Positions 21,135 to 32,308 are shown, numbered from the stretch's first letter. The stretch is DNA of 64,000 nt from Methanosarcina sp. (GCA_003164755.1 PLUB01000059.1:1-64000); one strand, 5' to 3'. The notes: generated by a model not told the origin, from the sequence alone. Numbers and translations: made by a program.

Positions 21135-22244
21135 CTACCATTCTGACCTCTTAATTGTTTTTTTGATTATATCAATGATTACATCAGTTGTTGCCATTTC
21201 CAAATCGGCATAGAGTGGAAGACATAATACACAGTTAGCGATATAAGATGCAACATTTAAATGATACTTATCAACTAGATTTTTATCCTGAAAATAAGCT
21301 GAACTTACTGTTAAAGGGAAAAAATATTTCCGGGCTTTTATTCCATTTTGGATTAGATTTGAGTAAACCTTATCCCTTTGACCGAGGCTTTCAAAAATCA
21401 CAGGCATATAAATATAATTATACCTGGACGATATAAGTTTTTGAAATTGAATGTTTAAACCAGACAAACGTTCTTTATAATGAAAATATAACTCCTCACG
21501 TTGCTTTATTTTAGTATCAACATGCTTTAAGTTACATAGGCCCATAACAGCTTGAAATTCATTCATTTTAGCGTTTGTGCCTGCAAGCTCTACTTCTTCC
21601 TCCGATTTGATCCCATGATTTATCAAGAGCCGGATTTTGTCAGATACATCAGTCTTTTTTGCAACAATAGCTCCTCCTTCTATTGTGTGCATTATCTTTG
21701 TTGCATGGAAGCTGAGACAGGACACATCGCCATAATTCAGTAAAGATTCACTTTTGTATTGGACTCCAAAAGAATGAGCTGCATCATAAATTAATTTCAG
21801 GTCATACTTATATGCAATTTTCTGTAGTTCTTCCACATAACATGGATTTCCATAACAGTGAACGGCCAAGATTGCACTTGTATTTTCGGTGATCTTCTTT
21901 TCAACATCTACTGGATCGATGTTCCATGTTTGGGGATCAATATCTGCAAAAACTGGTGTAAGACCTGCCCAGATTAATACATTTGTTGTAGCTGGAAATG
22001 TGAATGGAGTAGTGATTACTTCTCCTGTAATCTCAAGAGCTTTCAATGCAACATTGAGAGCAAGTGTGCCATTTGTCACGGCTACGATATTCTGAACCCC
22101 TAAATACCCTTGTAATTTATTTTCGAAGGTTTGAACAAATTTGCCGTTATTGGTCAACCACTTACTTTCCCATATTTCTTCAAGGTATTCTATGTAATCC
22201 CCTATGGGAGGCATATCTACCCTAGTTACGTTGATTATGTTCAT
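21135..22244 (-). CDS. DegT/DnrJ/EryC1/StrS aminotransferase
   Basis: Intact PLP enzyme of 369 residues that transfers an amino group, usually from glutamate, to a nucleotide-linked keto sugar, giving an amino sugar for surface glycans. Visible features are the N-terminal EIWESKWLTNNGKFVQTFE, VTNGTLALNVALKAL, TPFTFPATTNVLIWAGLTPV, the PLP-contacting YDAAHSFGV, and the Schiff-base lysine in SFHATKIMHTIEGGAIV. GTNAKMNEFQAVMGLCNL follows. It resembles the VioA/WecE-like group of dTDP-4-amino-sugar transaminases; the exact sugar cannot be told. The ATG at 22244 fits the family start. The broken copy at 17485-17859 is its paralogue. Confidence 0.93.
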   Translation of the reverse strand: MNIINVTRVDMPPIGDYIEYLEEIWESKWLTNNGKFVQTFENKLQGYLGVQNIVAVTNGTLALNVALKALEITGEVITTPFTFPATTNVLIWAGLTPVFADIDPQTWNIDPVDVEKKITENTSAILAVHCYGNPCYVEELQKIAYKYDLKLIYDAAHSFGVQYKSESLLNYGDVSCLSFHATKIMHTIEGGAIVAKKTDVSDKIRLLINHGIKSEEEVELAGTNAKMNEFQAVMGLCNLKHVDTKIKQREELYFHYKERLSGLNIQFQKLISSRYNYIYMPVIFESLGQRDKVYSNLIQNGIKARKYFFPLTVSSAYFQDKNLVDKYHLNVASYIANCVLCLPLYADLEMATTDVIIDIIKKTIKRSEW

Positions 22245-23159
22245 ATTGTATAAAACTATAGGTATTTTATATAAATGTGACTCTAAGTTGAGTTATTTTC
22301 CAATGCAGTCTCCAATTATGCCCATTTGGATCTGAAGTAATATATGAGAAATATGAGAACATTCTTTTTGTTTGTTGCTTGCAAAGATAGTTCATTTAAA
22401 ACCTCATGGAAAGGATTGAGAGGATAACTAAGCTCGCAGATACTCGAATTTTTGCTGAAGCAAACCGTGAAATTAAGGGCTCTTCGCTATTTCGAGTAGG
22501 CAATTTATAGACTTTTAAATATCTTCAGAGAATTCCAGAATTTACAATTAATCCCACTGACAACTGACTGCAATAAATCAAAATAATGGAAAATAATAGA
22601 AAATCTCTAACCTTAATTTAAAGTATTCCTATCTATACTGTACAGCTTAGCTTCTCATTCCCATTTTTGTAAAATTTAGAGTTGCATCTTTGCCTTTTGA
22701 TGTTTGACATATTCCATACGTTTAAATAATTCTGTAACAATAAATATGTTTTTAATAAAAATATGATGGTATTAACTTATAAATTCTATCAAATTTAAGC
22801 CCTAAGTCAACATTGCCCTTTCCCAAATTGTAAAAATTGATTGAATTTAAGACCACTTGAAATGATTTTTTTAGAAAATATACATAACAATCATATTCTA
22901 TTGGCTCAACAAAATTTATCTCCGCCCATTTAAAGAGCGACTCAAACATTGGAATTATAGTTTTTCTAGAATCTGTAAGTTAGTACTCCACCTTCGATGG
23001 TACCTGAGCATAAACTTTTCTCAGAACAATACTTCAACGGGAATTTTCAAGTATAGAGATTCATCTGAATGAATATTTTCCAATGCTATGAACCAAATTA
23101 TGTAGTTACAGTAACTACTAAATCCACAATGTTATTCATGGATAACTGTCGCAGTAGTA
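22245..23159. other. gap with a dispersed repeat
   Basis: Bases 22468-22507 carry the CTCTTCGCTATT motif shared with 34928-34973 and 39590-39629. A 65-codon minus-strand frame at 22752-22949 is unrecognised. The right part (22980-23159) is probably the fully decayed 3' end of the DUF11 gene. Confidence 0.4.
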
Positions 23160-23894
23160 TTGGGTGAAATTACGGGTTGGTTATTGAATGAACAGGTTTC
23201 TATTTGAGAAATTGTTCACAGAACTTCCATCAAGATCTGCCTACGTTATTGTGTAGGCACCTGTTTCTTTAACGCTTTTATATGGATAAAGATACGTATT
23301 TGGTATAGAGGTTGGCCATTTCTGTTGTCTGTAATCACAAAATTTCCTTTGCTGCCCACATTTCCAGACTTAGTTACATAATAGGTGTATGACACCTGTT
23401 ATATATAAATAAACTTATGGAGATGATAACGTAGTTATAGTCAAAGCTGGCCTTTATAAGGCTTTTACGGTTGCAGTATCACTAGTGATTCCTGATGTCG
23501 ACTTTGGAATAGTTATACTCACTAAATTGGTTATAGAACCAGCATCAAGATCTGCCTGTTTTATTGTGTAGTTTGCCTGTCCTGTAACAAAAGGTAAAGA
23601 ATATGTTCCACCGATAACATCAAGCTCTGGAACACCATCTGAGAGGACTACTAGCCCAGTTTTGTTGCCTGTAACATTAATAGATCCTGAGATCGGTGAA
23701 GATCCTATGTTGATCACAGTGTAGTCAAATGTGATATTTTGTCCGACAGCACTGTAAGTCATTGGAGATGCTGTTTCTACTATTAACACATTATATGTTT
23801 GTATTGCTGCAGCAGATGTCACAAATACCACAAAAAAAAAGGCTAACAGAACAGTGAGTAACCCCATTCTTTTGTATAATTTAAATTTTTCCAT
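23160..23894 (-). pseudogene. DUF11-type surface protein, broken
   Basis: Secreted protein with a signal peptide (MGLLTVLLAFFFVVFVTSAA) and a DUF11 domain beginning IQTYNVLIVETASPMTYSAV. That domain continues through NITFDYTVINIGSSPISGSI to ADLDAGSITNLVSITIPK, then TATVKAL and TAA at 23454. Beyond the stop a second repeat can be followed: YTYYVTKSGNVGSKGNFVI, TDNRNGQP, then AYTIT, stop, ADLDGSSVNNFSN. These repeats are common in Methanosarcina cell-surface proteins. The ATG at 23894 is followed by a normal signal sequence, so a short 146-residue secreted product could still be made, but the multi-repeat protein is lost. Confidence 0.7.
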
Positions 23895-25189
23895 TTATTT
23901 ACCCCCATATTTTTTGACAACCATTTTAACAATCATTGTGGATAAATTAAACAATTTTCACTATTAGTCTACGAACCAACTTTTTTAAAATTCATGCCTA
24001 AATTTATTCCAATAAGCATGTTTTTTCATATTTACACAAAAATACACATCTACAAGCACATATGCAAGAACAGATATGTTTACTAGGTTAATATATGCTA
24101 AAATATATAAATACAATAGAATTTATTTTCCTTAATATAAATGTATTCTGTAACAATTATAACGATTTAGAAGATTATACTGCCACATATCTAAGAATAC
24201 TGAATTACTATATGTAAGCACATAAAATAAGTAAATACAATCCTATTTTTAATAGCTATTTGGTTCATATAGTTACAATTCTATTCGTATAGGATTTTCA
24301 AATCCAAGTCTGTCTACTTTTACCATACCGAAACAATCTGAGGCACTGAAAAATATTGACCTTTGAGAACCTTCAACTCTACGACCTTGTGGAGATGTCC
24401 TGATTATAAGATACAGCTGGGGTGAGCTTAGCAAACGCATAAGTTTTGTCACTAAAAACTATACATGAAAATGAATGGTAGTCAACTACTTTATATCTTA
24501 CGTGAGATAGTTGACTAAATCATTTGTGTAAATTCTAAACAAGAACTGAAAAAAGAATTGGGGATTTTATCTTAGAGGCATATATTAAGAAAATTAAATC
24601 AAAATGAAAGCTAAAGTCATGATTGTGATCTACTATATTCAGATTATTCAATTGGATCTAATGCAAGAGAATCCACTTGACTTAAATATGCTTCATCACA
24701 AGTTGTTACTTAATACCAACATTTTCTTTATTTAACTTTGCAACAGCCATATAGATATTGTTCTTTACTTATCTTCGCTCGACCATATAATAATGATAAT
24801 GAAGTTTAATGCATGTATCCGAAGTTGATATTTGATTGTACTTAGGCCTTACGCACTTGAGGTATAAAATCAAGTACCATAAATACGGGGTTTAAATATA
24901 CGCTTTAGATAGTTAAAGGGTTAAACCTATTGATATTTCGATTCAACTTTTTAAGTCCAATATAATTTAGGTAGAATAAATCTTCTACGATAAATAATTA
25001 TAAAAACTGAACAATAAAAACTAAAGAGCAATCACTTTTTACCCTGAACTTATACTCGCTGCCCAGATAACCCCTTTTACGGAGCAAAACTTTATTAGCC
25101 GTACAGAAAAAATAATTCCAATTTAATAGTTTGTGTTTTTGATAAATTTTTGAAAAATTCAAAATTTATGATTATGGGAAGTGAAATTC
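23895..25189. other. long AT-rich gap before the alcohol dehydrogenase
   Basis: It contains the dispersed repeat at 24841-24921. Around 24290-24480 the plus strand reads IRIGFSNPSLSTFTIPKQSE and CGDVLIIRYSWGELSKRI with a stop between, an unrecognised coding remnant. No clear TATA box can be singled out for the next gene. Confidence 0.4.
24841..24921. repeat. dispersed repeat, copy 2
   Basis: Similar to 2441-2521 over most of its length: CTTACGCACTTGAGGTATAAAAT here against CTTATGCACTGAGGTGTAAAAT there, and CGCTTTAGATAGTTAAAGG against TGCTTTAGGCAGTTGAAGG. Confidence 0.45.
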
Positions 25190-26338
25190 ATGATATATAC
25201 ATATCTGAACCCGAGAGTAGCACTCATGGGAGCTGGCTGCGTAAAAAGAATCGGCAAACAGGCAAAAGAACTTGGAGGCAATAAAGCTTTGATTGTTTCA
25301 GGCAAAAGTAGGCATGGAGAAGAGCTAGCAGAAGATATACGGAAAATCATTGAAAATTCAGGGCTGAAAGCAGCTATCTTTGCGGGAGCAGAACCGAACC
25401 CCACTGATAATTCGATTATGGAAGGGGCAAAAGTCTACAAAAAAGAAAAATGTGATATGATCGTTGCTGTTGGAGGTGGAAGCCCAATGGACTGTGCAAA
25501 GGCAATTGGCATTGTGGTTAAGAATGGGAGGAGAATTAATGATTACGAAGGCGTTGGGAAAGTTACAAAAGGAATTCCACCTCTTATTACGGTAAACACA
25601 ACAGCTGGTACTGGAAGCGAGATGACGAGGGTTACAATTATTACGGATACAAAGAGACATATCAAGATGGCAATTGTTGACTCTCACATCACTCCTGACG
25701 TAGCAGTCAACGATCCCGAGCTGATGGTAAGTATGCCACCTGAACTCACAGCTGCAACCGGAATGGATGCACTTACTCATGCAGTTGAAGCTTATGTTTC
25801 CACCATGGCTACCCCAACCACTGATGCAGCTGCCATCAAGGCAATCGAGCTTATTTCGAAATACTTGCGGAAAGCCGTTGTTAATGGAGAGGACGTAAGA
25901 ACAAGAGACATGATGGCACATGCTGAATATCTAGCAGGCATTGCTTTCAACAATGCAAGTCTTGGCTATGTACATTCAATGGCTCATCAACTTGGCGGAT
26001 TTTATAACCTTCCACACGGAATCTGCAACGCAATACTCCTGCCCTATGTGGAGATGTACAACAAGCAAGTCTGTTTTGAGCGTTTTGCAAATATCGCAAA
26101 GTCAATGGGAGAAAATATTGACGGTTTAAGTCCGGAAGAAGCTGCAGATAAAGCCATCGGTGCCATCAAAAAGCTTGCAGATGAGATTGGAATTCCCTCT
26201 GGCTTAAAGGAACTCGGAGCTAGAGAAGAAGACTTTGAACTCCTGGCTGAAAATGCCATGAAGGATCACTGCCGCCTAACAAATCCCAGAAATTTCTCAA
26301 AAGAAGATATCATTGAGATTTACAGGAAAGCCATGTAA
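25190..26338 (+). CDS. iron-containing alcohol dehydrogenase
   Basis: Intact group III alcohol dehydrogenase of 382 residues, NAD(P)H-linked, interconverting alcohols and aldehydes in the cytoplasm. The nucleotide-binding part has VAVGGGSPMDCAKAIG and VNTTAGTGSEMTRVTII. The metal ligands are the Asp in VAVNDPELM and the three His in ALTHAVEAY, GYVHSMAHQLGG and NLPHG. Family members are 380-390 residues, so the length is normal. The ATG at 25190 is preferred over the GTG at 25181 because GGGAAGTGA lies in front of it as ribosome binding site. No partner gene is on the same strand; in a methanogen it could serve alcohol oxidation or detoxify aldehydes (inference). Confidence 0.96.
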   Translation: MIYTYLNPRVALMGAGCVKRIGKQAKELGGNKALIVSGKSRHGEELAEDIRKIIENSGLKAAIFAGAEPNPTDNSIMEGAKVYKKEKCDMIVAVGGGSPMDCAKAIGIVVKNGRRINDYEGVGKVTKGIPPLITVNTTAGTGSEMTRVTIITDTKRHIKMAIVDSHITPDVAVNDPELMVSMPPELTAATGMDALTHAVEAYVSTMATPTTDAAAIKAIELISKYLRKAVVNGEDVRTRDMMAHAEYLAGIAFNNASLGYVHSMAHQLGGFYNLPHGICNAILLPYVEMYNKQVCFERFANIAKSMGENIDGLSPEEAADKAIGAIKKLADEIGIPSGLKELGAREEDFELLAENAMKDHCRLTNPRNFSKEDIIEIYRKAM

Positions 26339-26689
26339 CATGGAATTTAATGGCTAATTTCATTTAAGATATTATAACCATGGAAAGCGCATAAATCCCT
26401 TTGCTCTCGATTTCCTTCTTTGGCATTTTCCATACTTTTATAGGTTGTCTCTTAATGTGACATCAGTCAAGTAATTTTGGACTTAATAATTCATTACTTG
26501 CTATCTTTTTTGTAGTTTCAGCAGAAATTCATAACAAGTAGAAACAAATATCGTGAATTTTGTATGGTTCATGAGAAAGTTTCTATCTCCTGAGAATGCA
26601 TTTGTAGAAAGATGTTCATCAAAAAGTGAAGTGGCAAATTAATGACAATGTTTGCGGTCATTAGGCAGGCAAATGTATTATATTCCTAA
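26339..26689. other. gap
   Basis: No gene or clear signal is seen. Confidence 0.5.
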
Positions 26690-26938
26690 TTAATCGACAA
26701 CGGCACATGCAAAATGCCCATGTTCATAATGTCCATACGTGCGTCCTTGCAGGTAACGTCCTTCGATGTCTGTTGGGCTCAGGTCCTCATATACCCGGAA
26801 TCCTAAACTTGCGAGCTCTTCGGCAAAGCTTGACGGATTGAAGCCTTTGCTTTCCATTGGTTCACCTATTTTACTCAAATACTCTAACAGCTCTCGCATT
26901 TGTGGAGACAATTTTTCGGGAATAAAATGAGACATCAC
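26690..26938 (-). pseudogene. leucine carboxyl methyltransferase-like C-terminal fragment
   Basis: 82 codons ending KGFNPSSFAEELASLGFRVY, EDLSPTDIEGRYLQGRT, then HFACAVVD. This matches the C-terminal part of the SAM-dependent methyltransferase family related to leucine carboxyl methyltransferases (TIGR00027), where FL...GF....DLSP..L...Y is conserved. The SAM-binding N-terminal 180 or so residues are absent. It is therefore a truncated gene, though the remaining frame is open. Confidence 0.6.
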
Positions 26939-27119
26939 TAGATTATGGAATTGTGTCTTCTAATATAGTCTGTTCCTAAATCGAGTCATTTCTCATTTTG
27001 AGTTAATCACTAGATTTTTGGACGGAGCCGATTTGGGCGCGCAAATATTTAAGAATACTTCAATTAAATTTAGGATAATAATTGAAGTTTTTATTTACAT
27101 TAACATTGGGGTAAAATGG

Positions 27120-27482
27120 ATGGCTAGAGTCTTAGGTGGTGCACTTATAGGTGTGGCTTGTAATGTTATTTTTTATTTCATCCCAGCTGTAAATGCTATA
27201 GCTCCTCTGCTAGGTGATATTTTAGCTGACTACTACGCAAAAGGAGATTTTGAAGGAGGCCTTAAAACTGGAGTTCTAATGACTATATTTATGGTCATTC
27301 CTGGGATCCTTTTAGGAGGAATGCTTGGATCAATGTTTATAGGTGCTCCCGTCATTGGGGCTTTGGTACCTGCCTCTACGTTTATATTAACACTGATTAT
27401 TGTAGCACATGCCGCTATGATGGTATCATCGGTTCAGTACTTGGAGAAAAGAAGTTATTCTGACATTGGATCTGATTCTTAA
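27120..27482 (+). CDS. DUF5518 family membrane protein
   Basis: Small membrane protein of 120 residues with about four hydrophobic segments. It starts MARVLGGALIGVACNVIFYF, followed by PLLGDILADYYAKGDFEGGL, a loop with the GG/G pattern of the family, and two glycine-rich helices (GILLGGMLGSMFIGAPVIGA). Function is unknown; the family is common in methanogens and haloarchaea. The ATG at 27120 is chosen since GGGG lies about 9 bases upstream; the frame itself is open from 27018. It stands alone. Confidence 0.75.
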   Translation: MARVLGGALIGVACNVIFYFIPAVNAIAPLLGDILADYYAKGDFEGGLKTGVLMTIFMVIPGILLGGMLGSMFIGAPVIGALVPASTFILTLIIVAHAAMMVSSVQYLEKRSYSDIGSDS

Positions 27483-28035
27483 ATTTTGAATCTGGAAATC
27501 TAGAAGACATTTAAAAAATTTGATTAAATGCGATAGATTAATTCCAAAATGAACATGAAATTCTTCGAATTCTCCACTTGACAGTAGTGTGCCAAAAGTT
27601 CTGTAAAATATGATATTATGTATCCTTTTCTTTCACTACAAAAAGCAAAATATAGATAGATCGTTATACTAACAAAATATATGGCTCTATTGTTTTAATT
27701 GATGCACAGTTTTTTGCTATAAAACATATTTATATTCTCAGCGTAAACTCTCCACTACTATTTTATTCGCTAGTACTCCTACAACTCACAAACTTAAAAG
27801 TATAAAAAAAGACATGTCTAATAGATAACTCGATAAGCAAATTAATTATCAATCTAGTTTGCTTATAGATACACAAGTTTGAGACTATTGTAGCTCATTT
27901 TCACAGAATAATACAAGATGCCTATTGCTTCAGATGTATGATTATTAAGGTACAGAAATATATTTAGTATATTTTGATGCCAATTAGATATAAATAAAGA
28001 ATTCACTAACTTATAATAGGTTGATGTATACGAAA
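27483..28035. other. gap with a dispersed repeat
   Basis: Bases 27585-27612 carry the GTGTGCCAAAAGTTCTGTAA motif also present at 32538-32565 and 33939-33964. Nothing else is identifiable. Confidence 0.45.
27585..27612. repeat. dispersed short repeat, three copies
   Basis: GTGTGCCAAAAGTTCTGTAA here, GTGTACCAAAAGTTTTGTAA at 32538-32565 and TGTACCAAAAGCTCTGTAAA at 33939-33964. Each is followed by AAT/AT-rich sequence and a later ATTATACTGACAAAAT-like stretch in the first two, so the repeat is longer and more diverged downstream. It is probably the end of a mobile element. Confidence 0.5.
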
Positions 28036-28206
28036 TTACAAAACGGATGAGAAATAATATGGTAAAATGTAGAAGCTGTCGCCAGGACTGGCTCTAACAC
28101 CTCTGACCAGTGACGCTACTCTGCTATATTTACCGCCTATGTGGCTTGCACTTACTGCTGTAGCCACCAATGAAGCTACGATGAAGGCTACTAACAAAAT
28201 AGTCAT
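28036..28206 (-). CDS. small secreted-type ORF, unknown
   Basis: A 56-residue frame with an N-terminal signal-like stretch MTILLVAFIVASLVATAVSA, then a polar part with RVASLVRGVRASPGDSF. The codon pattern and the signal-like hydrophobic core argue for real coding origin. No clear Shine-Dalgarno motif precedes the ATG at 28206, so it may be the front of a decayed secreted protein. The adjoining sequence to 28380 also encodes hydrophobic runs. Confidence 0.3.
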   Translation of the reverse strand: MTILLVAFIVASLVATAVSASHIGGKYSRVASLVRGVRASPGDSFYILPYYFSSVL

Positions 28207-29645
28207 TTTCTTATTTTTACTAGCAGTTTTGTTATAGCATCATTAACTGTTGGAGCAGCAAGTGCATGCATTCGTATATACATCATCATACTTGTCATAG
28301 CTGTAGCAGTTATGGCAGCTCCCATTGTCACATCTGTAGCTACGGACACTACTGAAACGGGATCTATTGTTACAAATTAGCTGCAACGGCGAAACCATCT
28401 GTGAAAGCTAATTGGGGACTAATTGCAAGTTAAATCATATGCTAAACTGTTTGGATGTATGAAAATACCAGGTTACAATATTTGTTTGCGATGTAGACTA
28501 CATCTATCTGTTAGTACCCATATACTCCCACATACTACTGAGCATCTATCACTCTCTAACTTTCAATCTGTTCGCTTTAAGCTACAATATGTAGTTACCC
28601 CCGCAATTATTTTAAATTAATTATACAAAAAATAGTTTCTGAATAAAATTTACGTCTCCATAAAATGTTTGAAAACTAAAAATAATCCCATATTATATTT
28701 TTCACAATCAAAAAACAATTAAATATTAATAATAATTTTTTTCCAAATTCTTCAGAATATAACATTATGCTTTTCCTGAAGAAGGAGCACAGATTAATTA
28801 TATAAGCTCTTTGTTATTTTAGGTAGGAAATTATACTTTCATTTTTTAAATGGATGTGCAATATGATTAATCTTTCAAAAAACTTATTGTGAAAAAAAAT
28901 CAAGTGTTCCATGAGTTCTATATGTTCTATGAGTCCCATAAGCTCCATAACTAATGGATCAGCAATGTTTTCTTATTCAGAATGGAACCTAGGAAATTCA
29001 GAGATTTTGGCACAAAATCTATGCATAATAAAGCTGTTCATACTCAAATCTGGATCCAGGAAAACAGTATTTTTAACGATTCAGCCTGGGTAAAACAACG
29101 TCTATAACCATTATTATCTAGGCCCAATTGACAAATATCAGTGAGCTTATTTTTTTCAACTGTGAACTCAGCATCCTTTTTAATGTAGTTTTTGGTATGG
29201 AAAAAGTAGAGAGCTTTAAATTTGAAAATCCTATACAAATAAAATTATAATCTACAAAACAAATAATTATTAAAAATATAGATCTAAATAGAATTATTTT
29301 GTGCATAATCTAGCTACAATGATTAATAAAAATATATCGATATATTTATCTAAATACATGTGTTTTTACTTATCTTCGCCCATTTTACTTCTGTATTTAT
29401 AATACGAAAAAAGGATTCTATTGGTTATATATATCCAAAAATATAATACTATGTGCTATCTTCTCCTTTTTTTTCTTTTATATTTATATTACGAATAATG
29501 GATTCAAGCTATAGTAAAGCATATCTAAAAGAGCTCAATTACTTGCTGTAGTGTCTGGGTTTGCAGTAGGTACGCATATCGGATATTTTATAAGAAAGTG
29601 GTCTTGATATTGTGCCTATTTCAAAGAGATAGATGGAAGGGAAAA
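28207..29645. other. long AT-rich gap
   Basis: Only scattered short frames (for example 28911-29093 and 29044-29306), none recognisable. Bases 28210-28380 encode a hydrophobic run on the plus strand (IILVIAVAVMAAPIVTSVAT) ending in TAG, probably debris. Confidence 0.4.
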
Positions 29646-29930
29646 ATGCCGGTTTATATGATAATCGAAATCAAAGTCATGGACAATGAACTGTATACTA
29701 GATACGTCGAGAAAGTTCCAGAAATCGTAAAAAAACATGGAGGCAGATATCTTGTTCGGAGAGGAAAGGTTATTCCAATGTTTGGAAACTGGAATCCTGA
29801 AAGAATAGTCCTGATTGAGTTCGAAACCGAAGAACAGTTAAGAAATTGCTTTAATTCGTCGGAGTACCTGAAGATTGCACCCTTTAGAGAGAATTCCACG
29901 ATTACAAAAGCAGTAATAGTCAATGGATAG
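29646..29930 (+). CDS. DUF1330 family protein
   Basis: Small protein of 94 residues with the dimeric alpha-beta barrel fold of DUF1330 (PF07045). Motifs are MPVYMIIEIKVMDNELYTRY, VPEIVKKHGGRYLVRRGKV and RIVLIEFETEEQLRNCFNS, then SEYLKIAPFRENS. The biochemical role is not known; related barrels bind small ligands or act as monooxygenase-like enzymes. The ATG at 29646 is preferred to an earlier in-frame start at 29598 because the family begins with MPVY and GGAAGGG lies upstream. It has no same-strand neighbour. Confidence 0.85.
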   Translation: MPVYMIIEIKVMDNELYTRYVEKVPEIVKKHGGRYLVRRGKVIPMFGNWNPERIVLIEFETEEQLRNCFNSSEYLKIAPFRENSTITKAVIVNG

Positions 29931-30100
29931 TTATCAGTCAAATAATTTTAACTGAAATTTCTAAACATATCAGTCTAAATAACCTTACTTATTTTTGATT
30001 TCAATACTCAAGAACATCAGCAATAAAACCAAAGTCGCTAAATAAAAAATATAAATAGGATTTCTTTTGAACTCATATAATTGATGGAGTAAATGACTGT

Positions 30101-30280
30101 CATAAAATCCGAAGACTGGAAAGCATAGAAGATCTCAAGGTCGATGTGAATCTGCTTGTTCAATCTGACACGTCTCTTAAAGTTTACAATATGCTTTTCC
30201 ACAGGGTCAACGAAAAGCTGGGGGGAAAAAGGATATTATTCTATATGATCGTATATTTTGAGCCATGTTCTGGATAATAT
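30101..30280 (+). pseudogene. unrecognised coding fragment
   Basis: A frame without start reads RRLESIEDLKVDVNLLVQSD, then TSLKVYNMLFHRVNEKLGGK and ends EPCSG and TAA. It looks like the end of a real protein, but no family comes to mind. Confidence 0.3.
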
Positions 30281-30361
30281 AAGTAATATATTTCAAAATA
30301 TATATTTTTAGGATATACTGGTTTATGCACTGTTTTTGTGTGAAAAACTATTCATCTTATA

Positions 30362-32308
30362 TTAGTCGATGCTTTTTTCTTTTTCTGCTGCTGTGAACCT
30401 AATAGTGAATTCCGTCCCCTTACTCCTTGTCAGCTCAAGTTCTCCAGCTAACTGATCTACTAGAGTGGTTACCAACTGTATACCAAGACTATTTGGATTT
30501 TCTAAATCGATACTTTTAGGTATACCTATCCCATCATCTGAAATTGCCAAAATAAAACTGGCACTTTTACAGCCATCACATTTGCTTTCTTCCTTGCTAT
30601 TTATACGTTCTCCGTTTTTTTCTCTACGAAGATTGATATAAATTCTCCCGTTATCCTTCCCTATAAATGCATGTTTGATAGAGTTTGAAACTAGTTCATT
30701 AACAATTATTCCAAAAGGAACAGCTTCATCCATATTTAAGAATGCATTTTCTTCCTGATCCATGCCCAGACTAAAATTGTTGTTATTTAGTTTGTAAGTC
30801 TGGAAAAGGTTTTCAACCAATTCTCGAATGTATTTCGAAAAATCTAGAGTTTCTAATCCTTCACCTTTGTATAATTCCTCGTGAATAAGAGCCAGCTATA
30901 TCACTCTATCTTGGCTCTCTCTGAAAGCTTCCAAAACTTCCGAATCTTTGATACACTCTAGATTTTTAAACTTCTCAGCCTGAAGATTAAGTAGAGAAGA
31001 TATCACTTGCAAATTGTTTTTGATTCTATGGTGAATTTCTTTCTTTTTAGCTTTTTCAGCTTTCACTTGGGATTTTTCGCTCTCAATTCTCGGAATAATA
31101 TCTCTAACATTAGCTGAGATAGCCACAAGCTCTCCAGATGCATAAAAAATCGGAGAAAGAACTATTGAAACATATATTAACTTATTATCTTTTCTTAACC
31201 TTGAAGTTACGTAGTGCTGGATCTTTTCTCCTAGCTTAACCTTTCCAATTAATTTTTTTGTTTCATCTTTGAGATTATCTGGTGCTGGTATCGATACACT
31301 TTTTCCTATAATTTCTTCCGATGAATAACCATAAATCTGCTCTGCACCCTGATTCCAGCTAGTAATAATACCATCAAGAGACATAGTAATAATGGCATCA
31401 TTTGATGATTCCACAATATTCGCTAAGCTCTGAATTTTCTCTTCAGCTCTTTTACGTTCAGTAATATCCTGAACTATTCCCTTCACTCTAAGGGGGATCT
31501 TTATATCATCAAAAATAGCTTCGGATTTTATATGGACTGTGCGTTCGTCCCCATTATCTAAGAGAATTCTATGATCAATGCTGTAAGTTTTTCCATTTAT
31601 AGCTTTCTTAAAGGTATTATCCACATAGTCTCGATCTTTGGGGTGCACATAACTTAAATATTCATTGTAAGTTGGAGCGAATTCTTGTGAACCACGTCTA
31701 AAAATACGATACAATTCGTCAGACCAATATGCCTTATCAGTTATAATATCCCATTCCCAATGCCCAATATGAGACATTTTTTGAGCTTCAGCAAGCCTTT
31801 TTTCACTTTCCTTTAACGAGTTGTAAGCTTTCTCAAGTTGATTTGTTCTTTCTTTAACTAACTTATCTAAATTATCATATGCTTTTTTTAAAGTTTCCTC
31901 TGCTTCTCTTCGCTCGTTGATATTGCGAGCAACATGAATGCACCCAGTGAGTTTTCCCCCATAATCATGCAGTGGCGAGACGCTTACTATAAAATAACCA
32001 CCGAGAAAATCCTCACAAATCTCCACAGTATGTTCAAGCCCATCACTAAGCAACTGCCTGTGCGGGCAAAAATGGGGAGGCTCCTCCATTCCATGTACAA
32101 CCCTGTAGCAAGTCAATCCAATGCACTGTTCGGGTGTCATCCCCAAACTTGCTACCATGGAGTTGTTTGCACGAACAATTCAAAATTCAGTGTCTAATAT
32201 AACAATCAGGTCTGGCACTACATCAAAAGTATGTTTCAAATCATCTATATCTCGAAAAACTACTTCTTCAGCTTTCTTTCGCCCGAAATTTATCAGGTTT
32301 TCATTCAT
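30362..32308 (-). pseudogene. PAS-PAS-PAS sensor histidine kinase (HisKA_2 type), two nonsense codons
   Basis: Cytoplasmic sensor kinase of about 648 codons. From the ATG at 32308 (GGGGAG upstream) it begins MNENLINFGRKKAEE. The first PAS domain has DVVPDLIVILDTEF and, after a TGA at 32182-32180, IVRANNSMVASLGMTPEQC. A coiled coil (KKAYDNLDKLVKERTNQLE) leads to a second PAS (YWSDELYRIFRRGSQEFAPT) and a third (IVESSNDAIITMSLDGIITS). The H-box is KKEIHHRIKNNLQVISSLLN. A TAG at 30898-30896 falls between DRVI and LALIHEELY, and the ATPase domain follows with NELVSNSIKHAF, DDGIGIP and GIQLV. Only these two codons interrupt it. The N-terminal 460 bases are almost identical to the copy at 42681-43797, which has CGA instead of TGA. 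The latter also keeps a MEDS domain that is missing here. Confidence 0.88.

Noticed and set aside
25358-25921. 187-codon minus-strand frame inside the alcohol dehydrogenase
   Set aside because: Antisense shadow with Cys/His-rich nonsense; the plus strand encodes a complete known enzyme.
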